Source of the DNA: Helicobacter felistomachi
GTDB taxonomy: Bacteria; Campylobacterota; Campylobacteria; Campylobacterales; Helicobacteraceae
Assembly (NCBI RefSeq): GCF_030296895.1
Contig: NZ_AP028023.1
Location: 22,196 to 86,195 of the forward strand
DNA length: 64,000 nucleotides
Reading direction: 5' to 3'
Shown piece after piece: positions 1 through 9,856 of the stretch; positions within the stretch are counted from its first letter, which is position 1; the number at the start of each line of letters is the position of its first letter. The position numbers and the translations under genes were made by a program. The notes under the pieces are model-generated. The model did not search any database. It was not told where the DNA came from and saw only the letters and a program-made list of their open reading frames with translations.

Positions 1-3000
1 GCCTCTAGGCTTTCCTTGCGTTTTTTAGCGTAAAAGGCCTTACCGGTATCTTTAGGGTCATCTGGGGCTAGCCCCTCTAAATAATCTTCCTCACCCCCAT
101 AAATTTCGCCATCAAACTCATCATTGCCTGTTTCGTTAATGATTTTGGTACGCAACACCTCTAAAGAGTTATAAAACCCACGCAAGCCATGCACCCCTTG
201 AGCCAACAAATAATACCCATCCACATAGCCCGCTTTAATGGCTTGTGTGATGGCTTCATAAGATTTGTTGGCTTGGCAGCGCAATAAGTTTTTTTGCTCC
301 CTAGGTTTAAGGTAGGGCAAGCCCCAAGTGTGCGACTCTCTTGTGCCCACCTCCATGCGTAAAAGCCCCTCAAACGCATACATAGGGGTATCGCCCTTAT
401 TAGCCTGATCTCTCATGCAAGATAAGATCGTTTCAAATTCATCTTGTTCATAACTTTCCTCCTCATCATCGTAAGCAATCCATTTGCCACGCATTTCCCC
501 CTCTTCAAAGATCCAGCTCTCAAGAGTGTCTTTAGGGGTTTCTAACGCTTTGCCATTAGGATCAAGGGGAAAAATACGTTCCAACCCTTCTTGAATCTCC
601 ACGGCTTTGAGCGGGTTTTTATAGTCGCCTTGTCCATAGGGGCTGTACTCTAGGGGTGTTTGGACCAAGCGCAAGCCATAATGTGCTTGCAATACACCTA
701 ATTCCTTTGCCCTTTCAAAGCACGCTGCCGCCCCTACAGGATCGGGCGGAACAACCACACCCACTAAACTCATCGCCCCCAGATATAGCCACGCCTTGCC
801 ATCGCCTTTTTCCTTAGCCTCCATGTAATCTTTAAAGGCTTGTTTGGTGTTGTTGCCATACTGCCATAGGGGTTTGGTGTTGCTTGCTTTTTCCTTAACT
901 TGTTCTTTATTTTCTAAATCTTGGTGTTGCCAAAATGCGGGCGTGAAATGTTCTTTAACCCCCAATGGACCTCCAAAGCCCATGCTTTTATCGATGAATT
1001 TAGGTGCAAGGCTGGCTAATTCTTTGGCATCGCTTTCATATTTGGCTAAAAGAGCGTTTAAAGGGTGCTTGGGGGCTTTGGCTAGTAAAGCCTTTTGTTT
1101 GCCCAGCGTGTTGGCGAGCGGCACTAAAGCCACATTGTAGCCTAGCTCTAACGCCTTTTTAAAATAGCCAATGGCTCTATGGTTAGTCTCTAAAAGGGCA
1201 TTTTGTGCCTTATTGGGGCTTAGGTTAAAGTGCGTAGGTTGCTCTAGCTCCAAATAGGCTAATTCTAAGGCACAGCGCCCACTGCCTAGGGCAATGCCCC
1301 ATAAATACGCCTCTTTGGCATTTTCATACGCCTCTTGATAGTCCTTTTTATTAGGCGTGCCATAGACCTTTTCAATGGTCTTTAAAATACTTAAGTTCAA
1401 GCGGGCGTTATGCCCCTGCATCGTGGCACAAACGCCTGACTCAAAGAAATCCTCAAAGTAAGATTCAATGTAGCTTTCTCTGTAATCGGGGTCGATCCCA
1501 TATTCTTTGTCAATGTGCGCGTCCTCGTAAAAATGGTGGTGGTAGGCGCACTCCCCTTGCACTTCTTGCAAGGCTAACCATGCATCATAATCAGCGCCAC
1601 TTGGGTCTTTAATGTAGCTATCAAACCCAAACCAATGCCCAGCCTTACAAGGCTTCATCGCGTCCTTTAGCAGCGCATCGTTTAGGGTATCCATTTCATG
1701 TCCAAACTCTTCAAAATGCCTTAGCTTTTCTAGCCCCACATACGCCTTCATGTCGCCTAAAACTAAGACCTTTGCAAGGTAGTCAAACGCCTCTTTGGCA
1801 TCTTGCTTATTTATCCCATTAGCCCCTAAGTAGGATAGCCCCAGCTCTGTAACTGCCCGAATCGAGCCTAGGTTTGCCGCCTTTTTAAAATGCTCCCTGG
1901 CTTTCTCTACAGAGGGCACCACCACCACGCCCTTTAATGTCATTTTGCCTAGTTCTAAAAGGGCTTCCGGATTATCTTTTTTACTTGCTTGTAAGTAGTC
2001 CTCATAGGCTTTAAAGTTATCGCCTTGATAAAACCAAAGGGGTTTGATAAGTGCTTTAAAAAATTGGCTTGCTTTAAAATTGTCTAAGGCGGTGTTTAAC
2101 TTTGATATTTTTGCCTCTAGTTGTTCTAACCCCTCTAATAGTTTTTGTTTAAAGCCCTCTTTGAGAGTTTTTAGCACATTTTCTAGGGCTTGGCTCTCTA
2201 GGTTTGCCTCTTGGTGTTTTTGCTCTTGGTTATAGGTCTGCTCTTGGGTTGTAAAATACCCATGTAAAGCCGCCCACTCGGCGCTTAAGGCTGCTAGCTC
2301 TTTAGCAGTGTCGGGGTTTAAGAGTTCTAAGAGATTTTTAAGCGTATTTTGGGCTCTCCCTTGGGCTTTTTCTACGCTTGTGGTGCTTAGCTCTTCTTCT
2401 TTACTAATATCACTTTGTAGCTGCTTAGCTTCTTGCAACAAGGTTTTTAAACCCCCCTCAAGATCAACCAAATAGACGCACACATTATTGCGTTGTAATT
2501 CTGTGGCGTGTTTGCTGTCTAAAAACTCTAGGGTTTGTTCTAAGGCTTTTAGGGCATCGCTTTTTTGCGGGGTTTTTAAGTGTGCTAGGCTGTCTAATGC
2601 GGCTTCTAAAGCGCTAAAAATCGCCCCATCTGTGCTAGAGCTTTTTTGCCCCGCCGCCAGCCCCACCACCAACCGTTAAAATCATCCCAAGCCTTTTTAA
2701 GCACTTGTGTGGCGCTCTCATCAAGGACTTTTAACAAATGATCGACACCCTCACCCAATGCCTTTGCTTGCGCGTCCATGCCCTCTTTAAGCTGAGAGCA
2801 TAAATTTGTATCCACAAACCCCTCGGCTTGGAGTTGTTGGTAAGTGGGCTCTAGGTCTAAAGACGCCTTTGTAATTTCTTGCAAGGCATTTTGTAAAATA
2901 GATTTAAAGGCATCTAGGGCTATTTGCAAATTGGGGGTTTCTTTAAAGCTTAAAAATCTTTGCTCTAACGGCTTTAACACCTCATCTTCTAGGAATTTTT

Positions 3001-5511
3001 GAAAAGCGGGGGTGTTGTATGTCTTACCATCTCTTGCCTTGTTTGCCAGCGTGTCTAGTGCTTGGCGTGCTGGGGCTACGCCTAAACTTACATCCACCGC
3101 TTCTAATAAGTCTCGTGCCTTTACAATCAAGCCCCCGCACGCTTCTTCAAAAGGCTTTTTGACCTGTCTTTTTTGCTCCCAAGTGAGGCCCTCTTGGCCT
3201 AAAAGGGTGTTGCACTCTTGTAACTTCTCTTGGCATTGGGACATGCCTTGTTCTAACACTCCCTTAGCCTCTATGACTTTATCATCAATGCTTTCAATGC
3301 AAGCCATCGCCTCTTGAAACTCTAAAAGCTGTTTCTTGAAATCATTTTCATTTTCTGAGAAATTGCGTCTTTGGTACGCAGCTGTATATTCCCCAATCAG
3401 CTTGCGTAATCGTCCCACCCCAGAAACACGCGCTGTGTATTGGAGCATTCTTTTTAAATCATCAGGGAAAGAATAATTTAATCTAGATTGCAAGGCATCC
3501 CAAGCCTCCTTAGCCTCCCCCTCAATATTCCTATAGCCAATGCTCTTTTTGCCCTTTGTTTTGCACTCTTCCTTATAAAGTTGTACAAATGTGCTATAAG
3601 CCTTTTGGCAATCTAGCCTTTTAAGCTCTATATAATGCCACCACCCCTTCAGCCTCTCTGGCTCTGTGAGTTTGGGGGATGAGGCTAACAAATCAGCCAC
3701 GCCCCTAGAAAAGCCATTGAGTTTGTCTTGAAACTTTTGTCTGTCTTTTTGGTAGGTGCCTAAGTCTGGAACATCGTATTTTTCAACCATCCAATCCCGA
3801 TAACACTTGTCCAAGGCTTCTTTAGTGTCCTTATCCTCAATGTTCCACCTGTATAGATTTAAAACCTCTAGGGGTTCATAATCTAAGAGATCACAGAGGA
3901 CTTGGCGTTTGGCTTTAAAGACTTGCTTTTGCCGTTCTTGTTGGTCCTCAAGGGGTTTATACTGCGCCCAAAGCTCTTTAAAGGCTTGGTAATAGACCTT
4001 TAGATTTGTCATATTTTGGCGGGCTTTGAGCGCCTTTAATTCACGGGTGGATACCATCGCTTCAGATTGGGGGCTAACATTGCTTGCCTTTAACATGCTC
4101 TCTATGAGCGGTAGGGATTTTTCTAAGTATCTGACAGACCCCACATTGTTTAAAGCCTCTGCGCCCATTTTGGCAATGTTTTCATCCTCACTACCCGCCA
4201 CAAACGCCTTTAAACTCTCTTTTAAAGGCTCTAAGCCTTGATCTAGGGATTTATAAAGGGCATCAATTTCTTCTTTGCTCACAATGCCCTCTTTAGCCAG
4301 TTGTTTGTAAGTCTGGTCTAGAGCGCCAAGAGATTTTGTAATTTGGGCAATGACATCTTGTAGCCAAGTCTTCAACATATTTAGGGCGATTTGTGGCTCA
4401 AGGGCTAGCCCCAAGGTTTTAAAGCACTCCTCCAAGGGTTTAAGCACCTGCTTTTCTAGAGCGCTTTTAAACCCCGATTCATCGTAATTATCCGCCCTGC
4501 TTGCCTTCTCAACCCCCAAAACTTGGCGCATCACCTCTACACCCAAGCTCGCATCACACGCCTCAAATAGGGCTTGTATATCTTGCCCTAAATTCTTTGT
4601 TAATCTCTCAAAGGGTGCTTTAATTTGGTTACGCTCTTGCCAACTTTTATCTGTAGCCTGATCTAAAAGGGCAAGGTATTTGGGCAATTCCTCTTGGCAC
4701 GCAGTGATTTTTTGCTCCAAGGTCTTTTTGGTCTCTAAGACTTTGGCATCTTGACTTACCACCGCCCCCAGCGCATCTTTAAGGCTTAAGAGCTTTTCTA
4801 AAGCCTTTTCATCGCAATAGATATATAAATCTACTTTGCCATTATGTGAATTGCTTACCAATTGGCGTAACGCCTGCACCCCACTTAGACCATTGGCGCA
4901 TTCTAAAAGTTGGGTTAAACCCTTCATTAAGGCGTTAAAAGATTGGCTAAAAGCAGTGTAAGCACCCCTAGCCACCTCTTGCATCTCATGCCAAATGAGC
5001 TTTTTCTTTCCCTTTGTCTTGCAATCCTCTTTGTAGAGTTTGTAAAACGCTTGCCACGCTTCTAAACAACGGGCGCGCTCCAACTCGGCAAAGATAAACC
5101 AGCCTTGTAGCTTTTGAGCCTGTGTCAGTTGGGGCGTGTCTTTTAAAAGGGCTCTAGCTGTTGCCAGCATGTCTTTAGGGTCTCTTTAAATTTGTTTTGT
5201 TGTGCTTGGTAATCATCTAGAGAGGGTGTCTTGCAAGCGCCTAATGTCTCATTGACTGCTTGTAAGGGGGCATCTTCGGGCATTAAACGCACACACAAGG
5301 GCAAAATGTCGTATCTGCAAGGATTTAAAAACCCGTAAAGCTCCGTGTTTTTAGAGCCAAACGCCTCGTTTTGTAAATCCCGTTTATGCCTTAAGGGGGC
5401 GTATTTACCCCACTTTTCTTTTAAAGCCGTGTAATGCAAGATGACATCTGTGCTCGCCTGTGTAGCGCTGCTTGCCTGCCACTGCTCGGCAATTTTTAAG
5501 ACATCCAGCAT
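1..5511 (-). pseudogene. Giant Sel1-repeat protein gene, copy 1, frameshifted, continues past window start
   Basis: Leftward gene read in three frames: 5511-5143, 5170-2606, and from about 2670 to the window edge. The first shift is an A4 run near 5147 where the otherwise identical copy 3 (44526 leftward) has A5. The second lies near 2665-2690, where the frame degenerates into GWWWGWRRG while another frame continues smoothly. The N-terminal two thirds is helical, coiled-coil-like sequence in internal repeats (FKELWAQYK, LKGW). The C-terminal part has Sel1-like repeats, e.g. LLELGKM...AREHFKKAANLGS...AVTELGLSYL encoded near 1970-1800. Sel1 repeats are TPR-like protein-binding solenoids. No signal peptide is seen. 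The likely start is Met at 5511 (MLDVLKIA), with GGAG seven bases upstream, rather than 5523. Function is unknown; a cytoplasmic scaffold or effector is possible. Confidence 0.7.
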
Positions 5512-5578
5512 ACCAGCTCCCATCCAAAGCCAGCCACGCTAACCCTAAAAACAACTAAAACAACACTAGAGAGAGTTA

Positions 5579-5601
5579 CCCCCCCCCCCCCCCCCCCCCC
5601 C
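5579..5601. repeat. C23 homopolymer (G23 in the leader of Sel1 copy 1)
   Basis: An uninterrupted run of 23 C on the + strand, read as G23 in the 5' leader of the leftward Sel1 gene, 68-90 bases before its likely start. Flanks are identical to the tracts at 27447 (12) and 44594 (15), so length is the variable part. Such tracts change length by slipped-strand mispairing. Confidence 0.97.
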
Positions 5602-5659
5602 GCACAGCGCAAGTAGAGCTAGGCATAGATTTCCTTTTTTTTAGAAAAATAAAAAGGCT

Positions 5660-5668
5660 ATTGTAGCA
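5660..5668 (-). promoter_or_regulatory. Extended -10 promoter for Sel1 copy 1
   Basis: Reading leftward, TGCTACAAT is an extended -10 (TGn-TACAAT) with AT-rich DNA upstream and no clear -35, as usual for Helicobacter sigma-80 promoters. A transcript from here carries the G tract in its 5' UTR. The same element occurs upstream of the other two Sel1 copies. Confidence 0.5.
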
Positions 5669-5733
5669 GATTTAAATGAATTGTGGGCTTGTTTGTAAAA
5701 TCACAAAGAGAAACTTAGATACTCTTACTAGTC

Positions 5734-6389
5734 ATGAAAGACAACATCAGTATAGAGACCCTTTACGCACAAGTGCAAGCTTTTAAAAGCGATGTGAGAA
5801 ATCTCATATCTTTAGAGCGGCTTATATCCTATGGAAATGACATTGCCAAACACAACGCTAGTTTAGAGTTCAATGCTAGACTCACTCCAAAGATCGCCCA
5901 GGCAGAGATTTATCTAAGAAACATTGTGGATTTTTGCATGCAGTTAGTGGTTGGTAGTCCAGCTTGGATTGTAGATGCGCCTTACCTAAGCAGAGAGATA
6001 GAGAAGATCAACAAGCGTGTGAGCCGGGACAGACTCATTCGAGAGCATGTGGCTTATATACAAAGGACCGATGTAAAAGCCTACAATTCTTACTTGTTAT
6101 CCAATTTGACACTAGGGTCTATTGTGGTTGTCATCAAACAGAACCATTTGCAAAATCTGATTTTTGACTTTAGAAAGCATAGGTTAGATTTTAGAGATTT
6201 CTGCCATCTCAATAAAAAATAGATTTAAAGCTGCCTAACTATTATAAGGTTAACATTATTGCTTATCCTAGGCTTTCTATCTATGCCCCAAGTGATAGAA
6301 CAAGCCACTCTAAACGGATTGTAAGCCTTGCATACGAGAAGATTGAATACTTTTTGGAGTTTTTATTGCAACATCTAATAAACACTTAG
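5734..6389 (+). pseudogene. Abi-like HEPN gene remnant, copy 1, active-site segment deleted
   Basis: Divergent from the Sel1 gene. It encodes 162 aa, then stops (CHLNKK-stop) just after an A6 run at about 6210. One extra A would join it to a second frame ending at 6389 (IEYFLEFLLQHL). It is homologous to the intact 216-aa protein at 15830 (shared RLTPKIAQAEIYLRNIVDF-type N-terminus). The stretch that in copy 3 encodes RNTCFH, the HEPN R-x4-H RNase motif, is missing here by an in-frame deletion of about 78 bases, leaving KVNI joined to IAYPR. HEPN/Abi proteins are usually RNases acting in abortive infection or as toxins. This copy should be inactive even if the frameshift is bypassed. Confidence 0.75.
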
Positions 6390-6491
6390 AATGTCGGTTT
6401 TTAGGTTGGTCAGACCGAGTATGAAACAAGGGATACTAGGGAGATTGAAGAAACCAGAAACAATAATAGAAAAGAAACCCTCAAAGAGAAC

Positions 6492-6506
6492 CGGGGGAGC
6501 CCCCCG
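6492..6506 (+). terminator. GC-rich hairpin after the HEPN remnant
   Basis: CGGGGG-AGC-CCCCCG, a perfect 6-bp stem followed by ATTTAATTT. Identical hairpins follow the other two HEPN remnants (28348, 45574). It is plausibly a terminator, although the T tract is short. Confidence 0.5.
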
Positions 6507-6861
6507 ATTTAATTTCGTCTGTATTATCGCATAAAATTCGTAAAAAACATCTTAATGATGATTGATCTTGGCGCAAGCTTTTTGCTCTCATACGCCGTGT
6601 TGGTCTTTCTATCTACAATCCCCCACAATCGCTTTCAACCCACAAACCATGTTTGATATACTCTCCACCCCTAACCTTGCGCTCTACGACCCTTTAAAGG
6701 CTCTTTAAACGCTATGTTTGTTTTATTGCTTTTCTTCATCTTACTCTCCAAAGACATAATTGTCCTGAATCAATCAGTTTTCACTCTCTCCAAAGAGACA
6801 TGATTGCCCCATAGTCATAGATACTTCAAGACCAAAACTCAAATTCTCACTTCAAAACCCT
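6507..6861. other. Non-coding origin-proximal DNA, also present upstream of origin 3
   Basis: No convincing gene. From about 6625 it matches 45690-46130 closely, including a CTTTAAAGGCTCTTTAAACG stretch that also occurs near 28540. It contains a pair of similar direct repeats (CTCTCCAAAGACAT / CTCTCCAAAGAGACAT) near 6745 and 6785. Probably part of the replication-control region. Confidence 0.45.
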
Positions 6862-6920
6862 CTCTTGGGGGTTTGGGGGCTTGCCCCCAAGAGCATATAG
6901 ATGCCAAGCGTAAGCTTGGC
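6862..6920. other. Tandem hairpins upstream of origin 1
   Basis: CTCTTGGGGG at 6862-6871 pairs perfectly with CCCCCAAGAG at 6884-6893. The loop contains a second G5 run (6875-6879) that can compete for the same C5 as TTGGGGG-CTTG-CCCCCAA. A second perfect stem, GCCAAGC/GCTTGGC, lies at 6903-6920. The block occurs once upstream of each of the four rep genes (29536, 45933, 53884), which ties it to replication or copy control. Confidence 0.7.
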
Positions 6921-7093
6921 TTACCTTAATTGTGCCTTGTCCTTTGTTTTTTTGCAAACTTAGCTTAACCAAATTTTCTCGTGCGTGCGTAAGAACTTTG
7001 TCAACCACTTTGTAAACCATTTTGTAGGGCGACCTTGTGGGCTTCACAAACTGCGTTGCCCACGGAGTTTCCAGTGCTTCAATAAACCTAAAT

Positions 7094-7172
7094 AAGGGGT
7101 AAATTCGGCAATTTAAGGGGTAAATTCGGCATATTTAAGGGGTAAATTCGGCATATTTAAGGGGTAAATTAC
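7094..7172. repeat. Iterons of origin 1
   Basis: Four direct repeats starting at 7094, 7115, 7137 and 7159 with core AAGGGGTAAATTCGGC; spacing is 21-22 bp and the last copy is degenerate. They lie 60-140 bp before repA1, the standard position for Rep_3 binding sites in a theta-type iteron origin. Confidence 0.88.
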
Positions 7173-7234
7173 ATAAAATCCTTAATTTATGCTACAATTA
7201 CCATAATAAGCTCAGCAAAGAAAGGTGTTGAAAG

Positions 7235-8860
7235 ATGGTTATTCAGGATCAAAAACAAGTTTTGAGTAATGAGATCGTAAAACTCCAAGTTCTAATAGAT
7301 GTTGAAACAAATCAAGCACTTAAAGATATTTTAAAACAGGAAAAAACTGAATGCGTAAAAAAACTTTTAGCCTTAACACCAACGCAAAGCCCCCAATTCC
7401 CCCAAGAAAACCAAGAACAAAGGCCAGTCAAAGAAGGCTTACCCCAAACACCTACAAATGCACCACAAGCTCAAGTGCAACAAACTCTCAAACAAGAGCA
7501 AGTTATCCCACAAGTTGAAAACTCACAGCTAGCCACACCTTTAAACCAAGACACAAAGCAGAATCAACAAGAAAACACAGCACAAGCTCCCCAAAATGTG
7601 TCTAAAAACGCTGTGCTTGCTAAAGACTTACGCATAGCCGATTCAACTAGAGTAACCCTACACAATGACATTTACAAGGTTAATCTAGGAAAGCTTGGGG
7701 CATGGGAAAGTAACTTGCTCTTTGCCTTATTCAACCGCCTCAAAGATCAAGGCGATACTTGTATACGCTTTGAACCCCATGAAGTCAAAGAGATGATCGG
7801 TACACCCAAAATTGATGGAGACAACTTATTAAGAGTGGTGCGCACACTTTGGAAAAATATCAGAATGGCTAACTTCTGGAAAATCATGCGTTTTGTAGAA
7901 AATGGTGAAGAATTGACTAAGGAAACAAATTGCTTTCTATTCAAGCACTTTACAATCGTTTCAGACAAAACCCCCAAGCTTCGCTACATAGAAGTTGGCA
8001 TCAACACCCCCTATTTCACCCATTTACTCAATAACCTTAGTGCAAACTTCACTTCTTTGCAATTAAAGATTTTTATGTCCTTGAGAAGTAAATATGCCAA
8101 AGCTCTGTATCGATTGTTGGTGCGCTTTGAGGATGTGAAAAAGCTTTGCATGTGCGAGGTGCTTACCTACAAGAGCGACTTTGAAGGGTTTAAAGAGTTT
8201 ATGGGGATACCTAAGAGTTTGTCAGTTAAGGACACCGATACGATATTAAAACCCGCCTGCAGAGAGCTAGGTGTCCCCATTGATGAAGGCTATAACCCTG
8301 AAAATCCCGATCGCTCTTTACCCTATGAAACCATCTTTTATACAAAAATCAAAAAAGGCAAGGGCAATAAAGTTGTGGGCATCACCTTTCACTTTATGCC
8401 TCACCCCCATCTTGACATGCAAAAAGCTATTCTCAAACGCCACACACAAAACCGCTTTAAAGACACCATGGCGCAAATCCAAAAAGAAGAGAAAGAGAAA
8501 CAAGAAAAGAAAGCTAGAGAAGAGGTAAGAAGTAAGAGAGATCATTACAACAAGCAAGAGTTAAAAACCCTTAATAGTTTTATAGGGCTTAGTGGTCCTT
8601 TGTTTACCAAAGACTTTGAATACCACTTTAAAAGTGTTAAGCTCTTGATGGTAGGTTCTTTTGGAGGTGATAATGCTAAGCTGATGGGTGTCTTTAAGAT
8701 CAACACAACCGATCACACAGATCGTAGCTATGCCGAGCGTCTGCGCTCTTTAAACCAAGCCTATCTAAAATTCATCCCTAAAGGATTTCCTGATTGCTTC
8801 ATATACTTTTTTGAAGATCACGAGAGCTTGCTTAGAGAGTTTGTGAAGAGAGCAAAGTGA
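7235..8860 (+). CDS. repA: Replication initiation protein, Rep_3 family (replicon 1)
   Basis: 541 aa. Initiator expected to bind the upstream iterons and open the origin. An N-terminal helix and a Gln/Pro-rich linker (to about residue 120) are followed by the Rep_3 winged-helix core beginning HNDIYKVNLGKLGAWE and continuing LLFALFNRLKDQGD, typical of Helicobacter plasmid RepA. A charged helical stretch (about 410-430) precedes the C-terminal domain. Start ATG 7235 follows AAAGG. It is closely related to repA3 (46314) but differs in the N-terminal linker and around residues 325-340. Ten bases downstream a small membrane-protein gene begins, so they are probably cotranscribed. Confidence 0.93.
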   Translation: MVIQDQKQVLSNEIVKLQVLIDVETNQALKDILKQEKTECVKKLLALTPTQSPQFPQENQEQRPVKEGLPQTPTNAPQAQVQQTLKQEQVIPQVENSQLATPLNQDTKQNQQENTAQAPQNVSKNAVLAKDLRIADSTRVTLHNDIYKVNLGKLGAWESNLLFALFNRLKDQGDTCIRFEPHEVKEMIGTPKIDGDNLLRVVRTLWKNIRMANFWKIMRFVENGEELTKETNCFLFKHFTIVSDKTPKLRYIEVGINTPYFTHLLNNLSANFTSLQLKIFMSLRSKYAKALYRLLVRFEDVKKLCMCEVLTYKSDFEGFKEFMGIPKSLSVKDTDTILKPACRELGVPIDEGYNPENPDRSLPYETIFYTKIKKGKGNKVVGITFHFMPHPHLDMQKAILKRHTQNRFKDTMAQIQKEEKEKQEKKAREEVRSKRDHYNKQELKTLNSFIGLSGPLFTKDFEYHFKSVKLLMVGSFGGDNAKLMGVFKINTTDHTDRSYAERLRSLNQAYLKFIPKGFPDCFIYFFEDHESLLREFVKRAK

Positions 8861-8870
8861 AAACAAAACA

Positions 8871-9098
8871 ATGCCAGAACTAGATAAAAAGAAAGCAGAA
8901 CTTGATGATTTAAAGACTTGGCGCAGCTATGCCGTTACTTCTCTAATTGCTTTAATTGCCTTTGTTTTTACTAGGTATAATCAAAGCAATATAGTCATAG
9001 TTATCATCAGCTGTCTAAGCATCATCCTACTTGGGATTGCAATTATAGTTTTGCAATTTAAAATCAAAAAATTAATCAAAGAAATAGGAGAGCTATGA
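8871..9098 (+). CDS. Small two-helix membrane protein
   Basis: 75 aa. A charged N-terminus (PELDKKKAELDDLKTW) is followed by two hydrophobic segments, about residues 21-34 and 41-61, and a basic tail (KIKKLIKEIGEL). No family recognised. It starts 10 bases after repA1, and its stop overlaps the start of the next tiny gene (ATGA), which suggests translational coupling. A near-identical N-terminus appears after repA3 (47950) with a different second half. The layout matches pairs at 13407-12998 and 48206-48639. A holin-like, exclusion or plasmid-maintenance role is possible but not shown. Confidence 0.65.
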   Translation: MPELDKKKAELDDLKTWRSYAVTSLIALIAFVFTRYNQSNIVIVIISCLSIILLGIAIIVLQFKIKKLIKEIGEL

Positions 9099-9175
9099 TG
9101 GAGACTTTAGTCATCTTTTCTGTAGTGTTCGGACTTGTCTGCTTTTTTGTAGCTTTCTATATTGCAATCAGCTAG
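9095..9175 (+). CDS. Tiny single-helix membrane peptide
   Basis: 26 aa: MM, then a hydrophobic run from about residue 5 to the end (IFSVVFGLVCFFVAFYIAIS). The ATG overlaps the stop of the upstream two-helix gene, the coupling also seen at 13120 and 48559. Three independent occurrences of the same overlap and architecture, with different sequences, argue that it is translated. Confidence 0.5.
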   Translation: MMETLVIFSVVFGLVCFFVAFYIAIS

Positions 9176-9340
9176 TTTAATGGCTTATATCATGTGTTCT
9201 ACAAGACCACACAACCACGACTTAAACTAAAACCTACACTCTAGCACACCCTCGTCGCTCCTAGAGCCTCATACAGCTTAAATATATTTAAGGTTTTCTC
9301 CACAAAATAACTTTAATACATAAATCAATACATACAGCCT

Positions 9341-9480
9341 TTAAGCTCCCACGGCGTTTGAGTGGCAAATTAACCAAACAAGCTTGCGCCGTGTTTTGCG
9401 TAGCAATGGTTAATTTGCAAATTAACCATTACCTACGGGTATCGCTCGCAAGCTCACTATGGTTAATTTGCCCCTAACGG
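9341..9480. other. Candidate oriT 1
   Basis: Conserved core CCACGGCGTTTGAGT (9349-9363) followed by GGCAAATTAACC. A perfect 26-bp palindrome (AATGGTTAATTTG and its complement) lies at 9405-9430. A 13-bp inverted repeat has arms at 9417-9429 and 9459-9471. The same core plus inverted repeats precedes all three mob operons (32411, 56286). This is expected for a relaxase nick region. The rest of 9176-9525 is AT-rich with no gene. Confidence 0.65.
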
Positions 9481-9525
9481 GGATTTTTGGTAAAATATTG
9501 TATTTTATAATAAAAGGATTAAATA

Positions 9526-9839
9526 ATGCTAGATAATTCAGGCAACGCAAGTAATGATAATGCAAGCAATGTCAGTCATCAAAGCAGTGACACTACCCCT
9601 AATACACAAAACAAAAATATAAAACCACAACCAAAACTCTTGAACGAAAAGAGCACCCGAGAATTAGGCAAATTGATTGGCAAGCTAGAAGAACAAATTA
9701 TAAAGATTGAAAATGAAAAGAACACTTTAGAAAACAGCTTAAAAAACTTAATGATAAGCTCAATGACCTAAAACAAAGACAGGCTGAAGCGAGTGAAATG
9801 CTTTCTAAAAAACGCAAGCAAGAACAACAAAAGAAATAG
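9526..9839 (+). pseudogene. Mobilisation accessory gene with an A6 frameshift
   Basis: The open frame gives 81 aa ending at 9771. One extra A in the A6 run at 9741-9746 would extend it to 9839 (about 104 aa, ending KKRKQEQQKK). The product is Asn/Ser-rich at the N-terminus, then a coiled-coil-like segment starting STRELGKLIGKLEEQI, comparable to SYRELSKLYDKNL in the intact protein at 56553. It lies between oriT1 and mobA1, like its counterparts at 32644 and 56553. Probably a relaxosome accessory protein. The shift may be real, corrected by slippage on A6, or a sequencing error. Confidence 0.55.
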
Positions 9840-9856
9840 ATTAAGGGGAGGGGAGT

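Noticed and set aside
1..2600. Reading the left edge as non-coding because no long complete frame is present
   Set aside because: A single leftward frame stays open from about 2670 to the edge and encodes Sel1 repeats; its stop lies beyond the window.
6847..7047. Leftward frame over the tandem hairpins, with similar frames at 29501-29725 and 45910-46119
   Set aside because: They look conserved only because the hairpin DNA is conserved. The frames diverge outside it and have no consistent start or ribosome site.
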